Positions 19,691-28,769 are shown, counted from the stretch's first letter. The stretch: 64,000 nt of DNA from Chitinophagaceae bacterium (GCA_947371755.1 CANBQT010000004.1:36810-100809), one strand, 5' to 3'. Notes: generated by a model from the sequence alone, not told the origin. Program-made: numbers and translations.

Positions 19691-20836
19691 ATGAAAAGAC
19701 TTTCCACAGTTTTGATGCTATTCTTTGCAATAGCTTGTAACAATGCCAACCACAAGGAAAATTCCAAAAATGATTCTGTAACACTTTTGTCAAGAGGTGC
19801 TTATCAGCAAGATGTAATGGGTAAAAAAGTTGATTTATTTGTATTGTCAAATAAAAATAAAATGACTGTTTATATTACTAATTATGGAGGACGTATAGTA
19901 TCAGTAAATGTTCCTGATAAATCTGGAACATTTGTTGATGTAGTCCTGGGATATGATAGTCTGAAACACTATTTTGATAGAAAGGAAAATTACTTTGGAG
20001 CTTTGATAGGAAGGTATGGTAATAGAATTGCAAAAGGAAAATTCGAGTTGGATGGTAAGCAGTATCAATTAGCCATTAATAATGCACCGAATGCTTTGCA
20101 TGGCGGGCCAACTGGTTTTCATAACCAGGTGTGGGACGCAAAACAGATTGATAGCCAATCTTTAGAGTTGAGTTATGTGTCTAGAGATATGGAAGAGGGC
20201 TATCCTGGAACACTTACTGTTAATGTCTTATACCGATTAACAGATGATAATAGTATTGAGATTAGTTATAAAGCAACAACAGATAAGAAAACTGTTCTTA
20301 ATCTTACCAATCACAGTTATTTTAATTTGAATGGTGCCGGTTCAGGAACTATTAATGACCATTTACTAACTATAAATGCAGATAAATTTACCCCAGTTGA
20401 TTCAACCCTTATCCCTACTGGTATATTGGCAGATGTTGCTGGAACATCCTTTGATTTTAGAAAATCAAAAGCAATCGGAGATAGTGTAAACTCAAGTTCA
20501 GAACAAATTAAAAATGGGAAGGGTTATGATCACAATTTTGTGTTGAATAGAAAGACTGCATCAGATATGGAATTGGCTGCAACAGTATACACATCTGTTA
20601 CAGGAATAAAATTAGATGTCTTTACACAAGAACCTGGGATTCAGTTTTACGGGGGAAATTTTTTAGATAGTAGTTTATTAGGAAAAAAGGATTTGCATTA
20701 TAGCTATAGAACTGCATTTTGTTTAGAAACCCAACATTTCCCTAATGCCCCTAATCAGCATTCATTTGCAAGTACAGAACTTGTTCCCGGTAAAACATAT
20801 CAGACTAAAACTATTTATAAATTCAGTGTACAATAA
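19691..20836 (+). CDS. galM: Aldose 1-epimerase (mutarotase), lipoprotein
   Basis: GalM interconverts alpha and beta anomers of galactose and other aldoses. The 381-residue protein starts with a lipoprotein signal ending in FFAIAC, so the mature enzyme is probably anchored in the periplasm or at the outer membrane. Family motifs are NYGGRIVSVNVPDK, the GRYGNRIAKGKF loop, LNLTNHSYFNLNG with a catalytic His, and PGIQFYGGNFL near the catalytic Glu. It sits between galK and the GH51 gene, in keeping with sugar handling outside the cytosol. Confidence 0.93.
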   Translation: MKRLSTVLMLFFAIACNNANHKENSKNDSVTLLSRGAYQQDVMGKKVDLFVLSNKNKMTVYITNYGGRIVSVNVPDKSGTFVDVVLGYDSLKHYFDRKENYFGALIGRYGNRIAKGKFELDGKQYQLAINNAPNALHGGPTGFHNQVWDAKQIDSQSLELSYVSRDMEEGYPGTLTVNVLYRLTDDNSIEISYKATTDKKTVLNLTNHSYFNLNGAGSGTINDHLLTINADKFTPVDSTLIPTGILADVAGTSFDFRKSKAIGDSVNSSSEQIKNGKGYDHNFVLNRKTASDMELAATVYTSVTGIKLDVFTQEPGIQFYGGNFLDSSLLGKKDLHYSYRTAFCLETQHFPNAPNQHSFASTELVPGKTYQTKTIYKFSVQ

Positions 20837-20861
20837 TTATTATCTCTAAATTAATTTGAAA

Positions 20862-22421
20862 ATGAAAAAGGTTTTATTTAAAAATATCTTACCGCTTTTA
20901 GGTTTACTATTGATTATTTCAACTTCTTCATTAGCACAGTCAGTTGTTAGTGTTCAAGTACAAGCTGCAAACGCAAATACCACGATTAGTAAACACATCT
21001 ATGGTCACTTCTCTGAACATTTAGGAAGATGTATCTATGATGGCTTTTGGGTGAAGGAAAATGCACAGGTACCTAAACAAGATCGTATCCGATTAGATAT
21101 CGTTGAAGCACTTAAGAAAATTCAAATTCCGAATTTGCGATGGCCTGGCGGATGTTTCGCAGATGAATACCATTGGAGAGATGGTATTGGTATTCGTAGT
21201 CAGCGTCCGAAAATGATCAATACCAATTGGGGTAATGTTACAGAAGATAATAGTTTTGGAACACACGAGTTTTTAGAACTCTGTACATTATTGAATTGTG
21301 AGCCCTATATCACTGGAAATGTAGGCAGTGGAACAGTAGAAGAAATGTCAAAGTGGGTAGAGTACTTAAATTTTGATGGATTGAGTCCAATGACTGTCAT
21401 CAGAAAACAGAATGGAAGAGAAAAGCCTTGGAATGTACATTTCTGGGGTGTAGGAAATGAAAGCTGGGGATGTGGAGGAAATATGACTGCAGACTTTTAT
21501 GCAGATCAGTATAAAAGGTATGCTGGTTTTACTAAAAATTATCCCGGTGCTAGCTTAAAACGAATTGCTTCGGGTGCTAATACAGATGATTATAACTGGA
21601 CTGAAACCATGATGAAAAAAGTAGGCCCTTGGATGATGTGGGGATTAACACTACATTATTATACAGTTCCCAAAACCTGGGGTGATAAAGGATCTGCCAC
21701 TTCATTTGATGAGTCAGAGTATTTTACTACCATGAAAAAAACATTATTCATGGAAGAGTTGGTAACAAAGCACTCTACCATTATGGATCAATACGACCCA
21801 GAAAAAAAAGTGGCTTTGGTAGTTGACGAATGGGGAATTTGGACCAATGTTGAACCCGGAACCAATCCTGGCTTTTTATTTCAACAGAATAGTTTAAGAG
21901 ATGCATTAATCGCGGGTACCAATCTGAATATTTTTAATAATCATGCCGACCGTGTTAAAATGGCCAATCTTGCACAAACTGTAAATGTATTGCAATCTAT
22001 CATTTTAACAGAGGGTGATAAAATGGTGCTAACTCCAACTTATCATGTGTTTGATCTTTTCAAAGTGCATCAGGAAGCAAAGCTATTGCCGGTTCAGTTT
22101 GTAAGTCCTGATTACGTGAATGGGAAAGAGAAAATCCCAGCGTTGAATATATCAGCATCAAAAGATAGTAATGGAGTGGTGCATATTACTTTAGTGAATT
22201 TGGATCCTAATAAATCTATCAATCTTAGAACAGCATTACAAACAATTAATTGGTCAAAAGTGGAAGGTCTGGTTTTGTCTTCTTCAAAAATCACTGATAT
22301 TAATTCGTTTGAAAATCCCGATTTTGTAAAGCCTGTAATTTTCAACGGAGCAAAAAAAGAAGCGGGTGACCTTGTAGTGAACTTGCCTGCAAAATCAATT
22401 GTGCAACTAACCCTTAAATAA
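20862..22421 (+). CDS. GH51 alpha-L-arabinofuranosidase, exported
   Basis: A 519-residue glycoside hydrolase of family GH51, which removes terminal alpha-L-arabinofuranosyl groups from arabinan, arabinoxylan and arabinogalactan. A signal peptide ([17 protein letters not shown]) indicates export. The acid/base Glu is in [11 protein letters not shown] (about residue 199) and the nucleophile Glu in VVDEWGIW (about residue 323). [18 protein letters not shown] is a further family hallmark. ATG at 20862 is taken as start rather than the TTG six bases upstream. With GH127 it would cover both alpha- and beta-linked arabinofuranose. Confidence 0.95.
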   Translation: MKKVLFKNILPLLGLLLIISTSSLAQSVVSVQVQAANANTTISKHIYGHFSEHLGRCIYDGFWVKENAQVPKQDRIRLDIVEALKKIQIPNLRWPGGCFADEYHWRDGIGIRSQRPKMINTNWGNVTEDNSFGTHEFLELCTLLNCEPYITGNVGSGTVEEMSKWVEYLNFDGLSPMTVIRKQNGREKPWNVHFWGVGNESWGCGGNMTADFYADQYKRYAGFTKNYPGASLKRIASGANTDDYNWTETMMKKVGPWMMWGLTLHYYTVPKTWGDKGSATSFDESEYFTTMKKTLFMEELVTKHSTIMDQYDPEKKVALVVDEWGIWTNVEPGTNPGFLFQQNSLRDALIAGTNLNIFNNHADRVKMANLAQTVNVLQSIILTEGDKMVLTPTYHVFDLFKVHQEAKLLPVQFVSPDYVNGKEKIPALNISASKDSNGVVHITLVNLDPNKSINLRTALQTINWSKVEGLVLSSSKITDINSFENPDFVKPVIFNGAKKEAGDLVVNLPAKSIVQLTLK

Positions 22422-22436
22422 TATCAAATCAAATTC

Positions 22437-22895
22437 ATGAACAAAATCCCTTTTGTACTTTTGATAACTTTGTTTGGGTTGGCTTGCAGAACCACAACGA
22501 CAATCAAAGAGTCGAATCAAATTCCTTTGGAAGGTACCTGGAAATTACTTTCTGGAACATTGATAGAAAAAGGCGATACTGTAAAAACAGATTATACAAA
22601 ATCTGTTGCATTTATTAAGATCATCAATAAGACACATTTTTCTTTTTTAAAACACGACCTGAATAAGGGAAAAGATTCTACAGCCTCTTTTGATGCCGGA
22701 GGGGGTACCTATACATTAGTAGATAGTACTTATACCGAAAACCTGGATTTTTGTAATGCCCGTGATTGGGAAGGCAATGCTTTTAAGTTTACAGTTTCTA
22801 TTCATAATGATACGCTGATCCAAAAAGGTATTGAGAAAATTGAGAAATCTGGAATTGATCGACTGAATATTGAAAAGTACTTGCGGATTAAGTGA
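22437..22895 (+). CDS. Small lipoprotein with a lipocalin-like domain
   Basis: A 152-residue protein with a lipoprotein signal (FVLLITLFGLAC). The body starts with PLEGTWKLLSGTL, the GTWkL strand that opens lipocalin-like domains of Bacteroidota lipoproteins, followed by alternating beta-strand segments (FIKIINKTHFSFL, FKFTVSIHNDTLIQKG). Function unknown. It lies 15 bases after the GH51 gene and closes that unit before a hairpin. Confidence 0.65.
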   Translation: MNKIPFVLLITLFGLACRTTTTIKESNQIPLEGTWKLLSGTLIEKGDTVKTDYTKSVAFIKIINKTHFSFLKHDLNKGKDSTASFDAGGGTYTLVDSTYTENLDFCNARDWEGNAFKFTVSIHNDTLIQKGIEKIEKSGIDRLNIEKYLRIK

Positions 22896-22896
22896 T

Positions 22897-22957
22897 TTAC
22901 AGCCTTATCTGAACTAACGAATGTTAGCTTGGCTAAGGCTGTAAAAGTCTTATTTTA
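22897..22957 (+). terminator. Hairpin terminator after the galK unit
   Basis: TTACAGCCTTA (22897-22907) and TAAGGCTGTAA (22934-22944) pair perfectly over 11 bp, with a smaller inner hairpin CTAAC-GAAT-GTTAG (22914-22927). A T-rich stretch follows. It separates the sugar genes from the sulfur cluster. Confidence 0.7.
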
Positions 22958-22960
22958 TTA

Positions 22961-22979
22961 GTCTACCAAATAAATAGGA
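22961..22979 (+). promoter_or_regulatory. Cysteine-regulon operator copy A
   Basis: GTCTAC-CAAATAA-ATAGGA, a 6-7-6 interrupted palindrome with a degenerate right half. It is centred about 42 bases upstream of the -7 element that precedes the cysH leader peptide, where an activator could bind. It is one of five related sites in the sulfur cluster. Confidence 0.55.
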
Positions 22980-22986
22980 ATATTTT

Positions 22987-23015
22987 TTGCTATCTCTCTC
23001 GAAATCGTATATTTG
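22987..23015 (+). promoter_or_regulatory. Promoter of the cysH operon
   Basis: TATATTTG at 23008-23015 matches TAnnTTTG exactly. A TTG at 22987-22989 lies 18 bases upstream, slightly closer than usual. The last base of the -7 box is the first base of operator copy B. Transcription would begin shortly before the leader peptide at 23044. Confidence 0.6.
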
Positions 23016-23033
23016 TACACCGATTAAGTAGAC
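23015..23033 (+). promoter_or_regulatory. Cysteine-regulon operator copy B
   Basis: GTACAC-CGATTAA-GTAGAC, same 6-7-6 layout as the other copies, directly after the -7 box and over the expected transcription start. A repressor bound here would block initiation. Confidence 0.6.
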
Positions 23034-23043
23034 TATTACGAGT

Positions 23044-23106
23044 ATGAAACGATTTTCGCATAATACACCCATGTCTTTCTGTTGCAAAAGCAAATGTTGC
23101 TGTTAA
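23044..23106 (+). CDS. Cysteine-rich leader peptide upstream of cysH
   Basis: A 20-codon reading frame between the promoter and cysH. The peptide ends SFCCKSKCCC-stop: five Cys in its last eight residues, in an organism where Cys codons are otherwise rare. The start ATG lies about 28 bases after the -7 box, where a leader would begin. A second frame with the same Cys-Cys-Cys-stop ending lies upstream of the TonB receptor at 33477. This is the design of an amino-acid-sensing leader: a shortage of Cys-tRNA would stall ribosomes on the run of Cys codons. Comparable Cys-rich upstream ORFs are known before sulfur genes in mycobacteria; I know of none described in Bacteroidota. The function is inferred. 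Confidence 0.75.
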   Translation: MKRFSHNTPMSFCCKSKCCC

Positions 23107-23115
23107 TCCTAACAG
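23100..23115 (+). promoter_or_regulatory. Hairpin over the leader-peptide stop codon
   Basis: CTGTTA-ATCC-TAACAG forms a perfect 6-bp stem that contains the last Cys codon and most of the stop codon of the leader. A ribosome stalled on the Cys codons would keep it open. No T run follows, so it is not a plain terminator. Confidence 0.5.
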
Positions 23116-23152
23116 TACTCTACATTGCTTACCATCTTAACAACAGAATTAA

Positions 23153-23869
23153 ATGAACAACTCCTTGAATCAAAACATACAAGATCTCCAGAATAAACTT
23201 ACTGAGTCTCAGCCATGGAATTTTTTGAAGGATCTATCAAGAGACTATGCGGGCAGAATTGTGTTTTCTTCAAGTTTCAGCTATGAAGACCAGGTGATTA
23301 CCCATTTAATTGCTCATCAACAATTGCCGATACAAATTTTTACGTTAGATACAGGAAGATTATTTGCAGAAACCTATAGTGTTTGGAGTAGTACTTTAGA
23401 ACGTTATAAAATATCTATCAAAGCATTTTACCCTGATCAATCCCGGCTGGAATCATTCGTAGAAAAAAATGGGCCCAATGCTTTTTATGAATCCGTTGAT
23501 AAAAGAAAGGATTGCTGTTTTATTCGTAAAGTAGAGCCCTTGAAACGAGCTTTATTAGGGAATGCCATTTGGGTTACTGGATTACGTGCCGAGCACTCTA
23601 CAGAACGTCAGGACCTTCAATCTATCGAATGGGATGAGAGCAATCAAATAATAAAGTATCACCCCCTTTTGCACTGGACTACCGAAGAGGTAACTGACTT
23701 TATAAAATCAAATAATATTCCATATAATCCTTTACACGATAAAGGATTTGTTAGCATTGGTTGTGCTCCTTGTACCAGGGCAATCAAATCAGGTGAGGAT
23801 TTCCGAGCTGGCCGTTGGTGGTGGGAGGATGCAAACAAAAAAGAATGTGGTTTACACGTGCATCAATAA
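23153..23869 (+). CDS. cysH: Assimilatory adenylyl-sulfate (APS) reductase
   Basis: A 238-residue thioredoxin/glutathione-dependent reductase that makes sulfite from activated sulfate in the cytosol. It has the [4Fe-4S] Cys pairs KDCCFIRK (about residue 121) and GCAPC (about 203), which mark APS reductases and are missing from PAPS reductases of the E. coli type. The catalytic tail ECGLHVHQ is at the C-terminus. FSSSFSYEDQV is the nucleotide-binding P-loop region. No CysC kinase is encoded nearby, in line with direct use of APS. It is the first enzyme gene after the leader peptide. Confidence 0.93.
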   Translation: MNNSLNQNIQDLQNKLTESQPWNFLKDLSRDYAGRIVFSSSFSYEDQVITHLIAHQQLPIQIFTLDTGRLFAETYSVWSSTLERYKISIKAFYPDQSRLESFVEKNGPNAFYESVDKRKDCCFIRKVEPLKRALLGNAIWVTGLRAEHSTERQDLQSIEWDESNQIIKYHPLLHWTTEEVTDFIKSNNIPYNPLHDKGFVSIGCAPCTRAIKSGEDFRAGRWWWEDANKKECGLHVHQ

Positions 23870-23914
23870 TGGGAAAGTAAGAATTAAATATTGGCATCGC
23901 ATTTAAAATAGAAA

Positions 23915-24823
23915 ATGAGTAAGTATCAATTAAATTATTTGGATCAGTTAGAATCTGAGTCTATTCACATCATGAGAGAAGTTGCAGGTCAGTTCGAACG
24001 TCCTGCATTACTATTCAGTGGTGGAAAGGATTCTATTGTGCTAGTGCATTTGGCTTTAAAAGCATTTCGTCCGGGGAAATTTCCTTTCCCTTTAGTGCAT
24101 ATCGATACTGGTCATAATTTTCAGGAAGCACTTGATTATCGAGACGCTCTAGCGGAGAGAATTGGAGAAAAACTAATCGTTCGTCAAGTTGCAGATACCA
24201 TTAAAGCAAAAAACTTAACAGAGCCCAAAGGAAAATTTGCAAGTAGAAATGCATTACAAACTTATACGCTGTTAGATACCATAGAAGAGTTCAAGTTTGA
24301 TGCTTGTATTGGTGGAGCAAGAAGAGACGAAGAAAAAGCAAGGGCAAAAGAGCGCATATTTTCTGTGAGAGATGAATTTGGACAATGGAACCCAAAATTG
24401 CAAAGACCAGAATTGTGGGATACTTATAATGGAAGAATTGACAAAGGTGAGAATGTAAGAGTATTTCCTATTAGTAACTGGACTGAATTGGATATTTGGA
24501 ATTATATCAGAAAAGAGAATATTGAATTACCTTCTATATATTTTTCTCACGAAAGAGAAGTGTTGGAACACGAAGGCCAATTAGTGGCAGTATCTGAATT
24601 TGTTCAGATAGAAACCACAGATACAGTGTCTATAAAAAGGGTTCGTTATCGCACTGTGGGTGATATGACCTGTACTGCAGCAGTTGAAAGTAGCGCAAAT
24701 ACAATAGACGATATTATCTCAGAAATCATTGCTACAAAAACCAGTGAGCGAGGGGAAACAAGAATTGATGATCGTGTGAGTGAAGCGGCCATGGAAGACC
24801 GGAAAAAGAATGGATATTTCTAG
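23915..24823 (+). CDS. cysD: Sulfate adenylyltransferase subunit 2
   Basis: CysD is the catalytic subunit of ATP sulfurylase, making APS from ATP and sulfate together with the GTPase CysN. The 302-residue length is standard. The PP-loop motif LLFSGGKDSIVLVHLA is at about residues 31-46, with IGGARRDEEKARAKERIFS and the C-terminal RVSEAAMEDRKKNGYF typical of CysD. It follows cysH by 45 bases and precedes cysN by 31. Confidence 0.97.
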   Translation: MSKYQLNYLDQLESESIHIMREVAGQFERPALLFSGGKDSIVLVHLALKAFRPGKFPFPLVHIDTGHNFQEALDYRDALAERIGEKLIVRQVADTIKAKNLTEPKGKFASRNALQTYTLLDTIEEFKFDACIGGARRDEEKARAKERIFSVRDEFGQWNPKLQRPELWDTYNGRIDKGENVRVFPISNWTELDIWNYIRKENIELPSIYFSHEREVLEHEGQLVAVSEFVQIETTDTVSIKRVRYRTVGDMTCTAAVESSANTIDDIISEIIATKTSERGETRIDDRVSEAAMEDRKKNGYF

Positions 24824-24854
24824 ACCTGAAATTTTAAAAGTTTAAGAAAGTAAA

Positions 24855-26096
24855 ATGGATATATTAAGATTTATAACAGCAGGCAGTGTAGATGATGGTA
24901 AAAGTACCCTGATTGGCAGATTATTGTATGATAGTAAGTCGATCTTAATTGATCAACTGGAAGCTATAGAAAAGCAGACAAAGAATAGAGAAGATGGTGA
25001 GATCGATCTTGCCTTATTAACTGATGGGTTACGTGCAGAGAGAGAACAAGGGATTACTATTGACGTAGCGTATAAATATTTTACCACACCCAAGCGAAAG
25101 TTTATCATCGCAGATGCACCAGGTCATATTCAGTACACTCGTAATATGGTTACAGGCGCTTCAAACTCTGATTTGGCAATCATCTTAATCGATGCCAGGC
25201 ATGGGGTGGTTGAACAAACCAGAAGACATTCCATTATTGCATCACTGTTAAATATACCCCATGTAGTGGTTGCCGTAAACAAAATGGATCTGGTAGAATA
25301 TTCGCATGATGTTTACAATAACATTTTGATTGATTATGCAGCAGTTGCAAAATCACTGGGATTAAAGGATGTCAGGTATATACCAATCAGTGCATTGAAT
25401 GGCGACAATATTGTAGATAGGTCTACCAAGATGGACTGGTATGAAGGTGAGGGACTTTTGCAAATTTTAGAAACTGTTGTTGTAACAGATGATATCAATT
25501 TAACAGATGCACGTTTTCCAGTGCAGTATGTAATTCGTCCGCAAACTGAAGCATTGCACGACTATCGCGGATATGCGGGAAAAGTAATTAGTGGAATTTA
25601 TAAAAAAGGAGACTCTGTTACCGTGCAGCCTTCTGGTTTAACAACTACAATCTCTGCCATTGAGGTAAGTGGAATAGAAGTTGAAGAAGCTTTCGCTCCA
25701 CAAAGTGCCATATTACATTTAACAGATGATGTAGATGTAAGTAGAGGCGACTTAATTACATTAACTGAAAATCAACCTTCTGTTTCAAATGAATTGGAGG
25801 TTTTATTGTGTTGGATGGATCATAAACCATTGGTGGCTGGAAATAAATATCAATTGCAGATTAATAGCCGACTCGTAAGAGCGGTGGTTAAAGAGTTTCA
25901 ATATAAAGTGAATGTAAATTCATTGGAGCAAGAATCCGCACCAGAAAAAGTTCAACTGAATGATATTATCAAAGCAACAATAAAAACGGCTTCTCCGATC
26001 CCATACGATTCTTACCAACATCTAAGAGTAAATGGCGGTGCAATTTTGATAGACGAAACTAGTCATGTTACAGTTGGAGCTTGCATGATTCAATAA
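24855..26096 (+). CDS. cysN: Sulfate adenylyltransferase subunit 1 (GTPase)
   Basis: CysN couples GTP hydrolysis to APS synthesis by CysD. The 413-residue protein has an EF-Tu-like GTPase domain: P-loop GSVDDGKSTLIGRLL (about residues 10-24), the switch II motif DAPGH and the base-recognition motif NKMD, followed by two beta-barrel domains. It ends there and has no C-terminal APS kinase (CysC) domain, unlike CysNC fusions, which agrees with the APS-reductase type of CysH. Confidence 0.97.
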   Translation: MDILRFITAGSVDDGKSTLIGRLLYDSKSILIDQLEAIEKQTKNREDGEIDLALLTDGLRAEREQGITIDVAYKYFTTPKRKFIIADAPGHIQYTRNMVTGASNSDLAIILIDARHGVVEQTRRHSIIASLLNIPHVVVAVNKMDLVEYSHDVYNNILIDYAAVAKSLGLKDVRYIPISALNGDNIVDRSTKMDWYEGEGLLQILETVVVTDDINLTDARFPVQYVIRPQTEALHDYRGYAGKVISGIYKKGDSVTVQPSGLTTTISAIEVSGIEVEEAFAPQSAILHLTDDVDVSRGDLITLTENQPSVSNELEVLLCWMDHKPLVAGNKYQLQINSRLVRAVVKEFQYKVNVNSLEQESAPEKVQLNDIIKATIKTASPIPYDSYQHLRVNGGAILIDETSHVTVGACMIQ

Positions 26097-26103
26097 ATTA
26101 AAT

Positions 26104-26937
26104 ATGACACAGAAAGAATTTATAAATAATCTGTTTAATCAGAATTCAAAGAATTTCAATTTTTTCCCGGATAAAGAATTGGCAGAAGAATTTATTGATA
26201 AACTCTTCGCTTTTCTTTTTTTACCTAAAACGGTGCGGCATAAACAGGCGGCAGATTTGGAAAAAGAATTTGAATCTTTAAAGAGCCATTTTTCCAGTCT
26301 TGTATACGATGTGATTCCTGATGGCGTAAAAGCTCAAGGTATTGCTGATACTTTTTTTGAAGCAATCCCTGAATTATATCACGGTTTAATCTCCGATGCA
26401 AATACTATTTTAAAATTTGATCCTGCAGCGGTTTCCGTAGAAGAGGTTTTAGTGGCATATCCAGGATTTTATGCAACTGCCATCTATAGGTTATCACATT
26501 TACTTTGGAATCTCAATGTGAAAATTATCCCAAGGATTTTTACGGAATATGCACATGGTAAAACGGGTATCGATATTCATCCTGGAGCTACTATTGGTAA
26601 GTCGTTTTTTATAGATCATGGAACAGGAATTGTAATTGGAGAAACAACGCTTATCGGAGATAATGTAAAAATATACCAGGGTGTTACTTTGGGTGCATTA
26701 AATGTTTCTAAAGATAAAGCCAGTACCAAGAGACATCCAACAATTGAAGACAATGTAATTATTTATTCGGGTGCAACTATTTTGGGTGGCGATACTGTAG
26801 TAGGACATGATAGTGTGATAGGGGGTAATGTTTGGTTAACTTATAGTGTGTTGCCCAATTCTATTGTATATCATAAAAGTGAAGTGGCAGTAAAGGATAA
26901 ATATCCGGATACTGAGGTTTTAAATTTTGTCATTTAA
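26104..26937 (+). CDS. cysE: Serine O-acetyltransferase
   Basis: CysE acetylates L-serine to O-acetylserine, the carbon acceptor for sulfide. The 277-residue protein has an N-terminal helical region (about 1-130) and a C-terminal left-handed beta-helix of hexapeptide repeats, including GIDIHPGATIGKSFFIDHG with the active-site His and the TLGALNV turn. The layout matches EpsC-type enzymes common in Bacteroidota. It starts seven bases after the cysN stop. Confidence 0.93.
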   Translation: MTQKEFINNLFNQNSKNFNFFPDKELAEEFIDKLFAFLFLPKTVRHKQAADLEKEFESLKSHFSSLVYDVIPDGVKAQGIADTFFEAIPELYHGLISDANTILKFDPAAVSVEEVLVAYPGFYATAIYRLSHLLWNLNVKIIPRIFTEYAHGKTGIDIHPGATIGKSFFIDHGTGIVIGETTLIGDNVKIYQGVTLGALNVSKDKASTKRHPTIEDNVIIYSGATILGGDTVVGHDSVIGGNVWLTYSVLPNSIVYHKSEVAVKDKYPDTEVLNFVI

Positions 26938-26955
26938 TTCTTTAAAATATTACCT

Positions 26956-27867
26956 ATGAAAGCAAATAACATTCTCGCAACAATTGGCAATACACCACAT
27001 GTGCGTTTAAATAAATTGTTTGGTTCTAATCACGAAATTTGGATCAAGTTGGAAAAAACCAACCCTGGTGCAAGTATTAAAGATCGTATTGCATTAGCAA
27101 TGATAGAAGATGCGGAAGAAAAGGGAATCATTCATAAAGACAGTATCATTATTGAACCAACCTCTGGCAATACGGGCATTGGTTTGGCATTAGTTGCTGC
27201 AGTAAAAGGGTATAAGATCATTTTAGTGATGCCTGAGAGTATGAGCATTGAACGTAGAAGACTCATGGCCCTATACGGAGCTGAATTTGTATTAACCCCT
27301 CGTGAAAAAGGAATGAAGGGTGCTATTGAAAAAGCAACTGAATTAGTGCAAGCTACACCCAATGCCTGGATGCCTCAACAGTTTGATAATCCAGCTAATA
27401 GTGACATCCATCGCAAAACTACAGCACTGGAAATTATTGCTGATTTCCCTGATGGGTTAGATTATATCATCACTGGTGTAGGTACAGGCGGACATATCAC
27501 TGGTGTAGCTGAAGTTTTGAAAGCTAAATTTCCTAATCTTCAAGTGTTCGCTGTTGAACCTGAATTGTCGCCTGTATTAAGTGGTGGTGCACCCGGACCA
27601 CATCCTTTACAAGGTATTGGAGCGGGTTTTGTTCCTTCAATTTTGAATACAAAAATATTGGATGGCATCATAACAGTTAGTAAGGATGAAGCATATGCAT
27701 ATGCGCAACAAATTGCTAAACAGGAAGGTATTTTAGTAGGTGTTTCAACAGGAGCTTCACTTGCCGCAGTTGCTAAAAAATTAGCTGAGATCCCGGTATC
27801 TTCAAAAGTTTTGACATTCAATTATGATACTGGCGAAAGATATCTTTCAATCGAAGGATTATTTTAA
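26956..27867 (+). CDS. cysK: Cysteine synthase (O-acetylserine sulfhydrylase)
   Basis: A 303-residue PLP enzyme that joins sulfide and O-acetylserine to give cysteine. The PLP lysine is in [14 protein letters not shown], the substrate loop is [11 protein letters not shown], and [10 protein letters not shown] binds the cofactor phosphate. CysK and CysM types are hard to separate; the PTSGNTG loop and the chain length suit either. It closes the first sulfur unit and is followed by a hairpin and operator copy C. Confidence 0.93.
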   Translation: MKANNILATIGNTPHVRLNKLFGSNHEIWIKLEKTNPGASIKDRIALAMIEDAEEKGIIHKDSIIIEPTSGNTGIGLALVAAVKGYKIILVMPESMSIERRRLMALYGAEFVLTPREKGMKGAIEKATELVQATPNAWMPQQFDNPANSDIHRKTTALEIIADFPDGLDYIITGVGTGGHITGVAEVLKAKFPNLQVFAVEPELSPVLSGGAPGPHPLQGIGAGFVPSILNTKILDGIITVSKDEAYAYAQQIAKQEGILVGVSTGASLAAVAKKLAEIPVSSKVLTFNYDTGERYLSIEGLF

Positions 27868-27877
27868 TTAAGTACAT

Positions 27878-27896
27878 GAAAGTGGAACACACTTTC
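27878..27896 (+). other. Stem-loop between cysK and cobA
   Basis: GAAAGTG-GAACA-CACTTTC, a perfect 7-bp stem with a five-base loop ten bases after the cysK stop. No T run follows, so it may be a weak terminator or an mRNA processing/stability element. Confidence 0.45.
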
Positions 27897-27909
27897 GCGT
27901 ATTCTTTAA

Positions 27910-27928
27910 ACCTACTCAATTAGTAGAC
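27910..27928 (+). promoter_or_regulatory. Cysteine-regulon operator copy C
   Basis: ACCTAC-TCAATTA-GTAGAC, the 6-7-6 layout, ending four bases before the cobA start. A weak -7-like TATTCTTT lies at 27900-27907. It suggests that cobA-cysJ-cysI-ALAS has its own regulated promoter. Confidence 0.55.
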
Positions 27929-27932
27929 TATT

Positions 27933-28769
27933 ATGCATAAAATTGTCAGTTTTGGAAAAGTAATCCTTGCAGGAGCGGGATGTGGTGATCCGGAATTAAT
28001 CACTGTTAAGGCAGCTCGATATTTACAAGAGGCGGATCTGGTAATTACAGACAGACTGGTTAGTAAAGCGATTCTGGACACTTATGTTGCTCCTAATACC
28101 CCCATCATTTATGTTGGGAAACAATGTAAACAAAAAGGCTCAACACCACAGGAAGATATTAATCAGTTATTGGTTGATTATGCAGCGGATTATAAACTGA
28201 TTGTTCGCTTGAAAGGAGGGGATACTGCTTTCTTTTCGAATATATTAGATGAGTTGCATACTTTGAATAATGCTGGAATTAGATATGAAATTATTCCTGG
28301 AATCACCGCTGCTTCAGGAGCGTCTTCATATGCGGGTATTCCATTAACAGCCAGGGGGTATGCAACTTCAGTTCGTTTTTTGACTAGTTATAACGATAAA
28401 GTTCTAGATGAAAATTATTGGAGAGGTCTAGCTCAAACACCCGATACCCTGGTATTTTATATGTCATCCAATACGCTTGATCAACTAGTTGATCAATTAA
28501 GAGCGTATGGAATTTCGAACGATAACAAAATTGCTGTTGTTTCACAGGCAACAACTCACTTTCAACAAGTTCAGATTGGAAGTTTTGATGGTTATGAAAA
28601 TGAATTAAAAGGGAAAATATTTATTTCTCCTTCTTTAGTCATCATTGGAAAAGTAGTAACACTCCACGAATCTTTTAATTGGTATAATAATATAAAAACT
28701 GATGAATACTATTTTAAGCCAGTAGAAGATCTGGTTCAAAATGTATTGCCAAAACAAGCGATATGTTAA
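27933..28769 (+). CDS. cobA: Uroporphyrinogen-III C-methyltransferase
   Basis: A 278-residue SAM-dependent methyltransferase that makes precorrin-2, the precursor of siroheme needed by sulfite reductase. Visible motifs are VILAGAGCGDPELITVKA, IYVGKQCKQKG, VRLKGGDTAFF and GITAASGASSYAGIPLTARG. It is the stand-alone methyltransferase only; the dehydrogenase/ferrochelatase part of CysG is absent, so the last siroheme steps are encoded elsewhere. The start is directly after operator C and the 3' end overlaps cysJ by seven bases. Confidence 0.94.
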   Translation: MHKIVSFGKVILAGAGCGDPELITVKAARYLQEADLVITDRLVSKAILDTYVAPNTPIIYVGKQCKQKGSTPQEDINQLLVDYAADYKLIVRLKGGDTAFFSNILDELHTLNNAGIRYEIIPGITAASGASSYAGIPLTARGYATSVRFLTSYNDKVLDENYWRGLAQTPDTLVFYMSSNTLDQLVDQLRAYGISNDNKIAVVSQATTHFQQVQIGSFDGYENELKGKIFISPSLVIIGKVVTLHESFNWYNNIKTDEYYFKPVEDLVQNVLPKQAIC

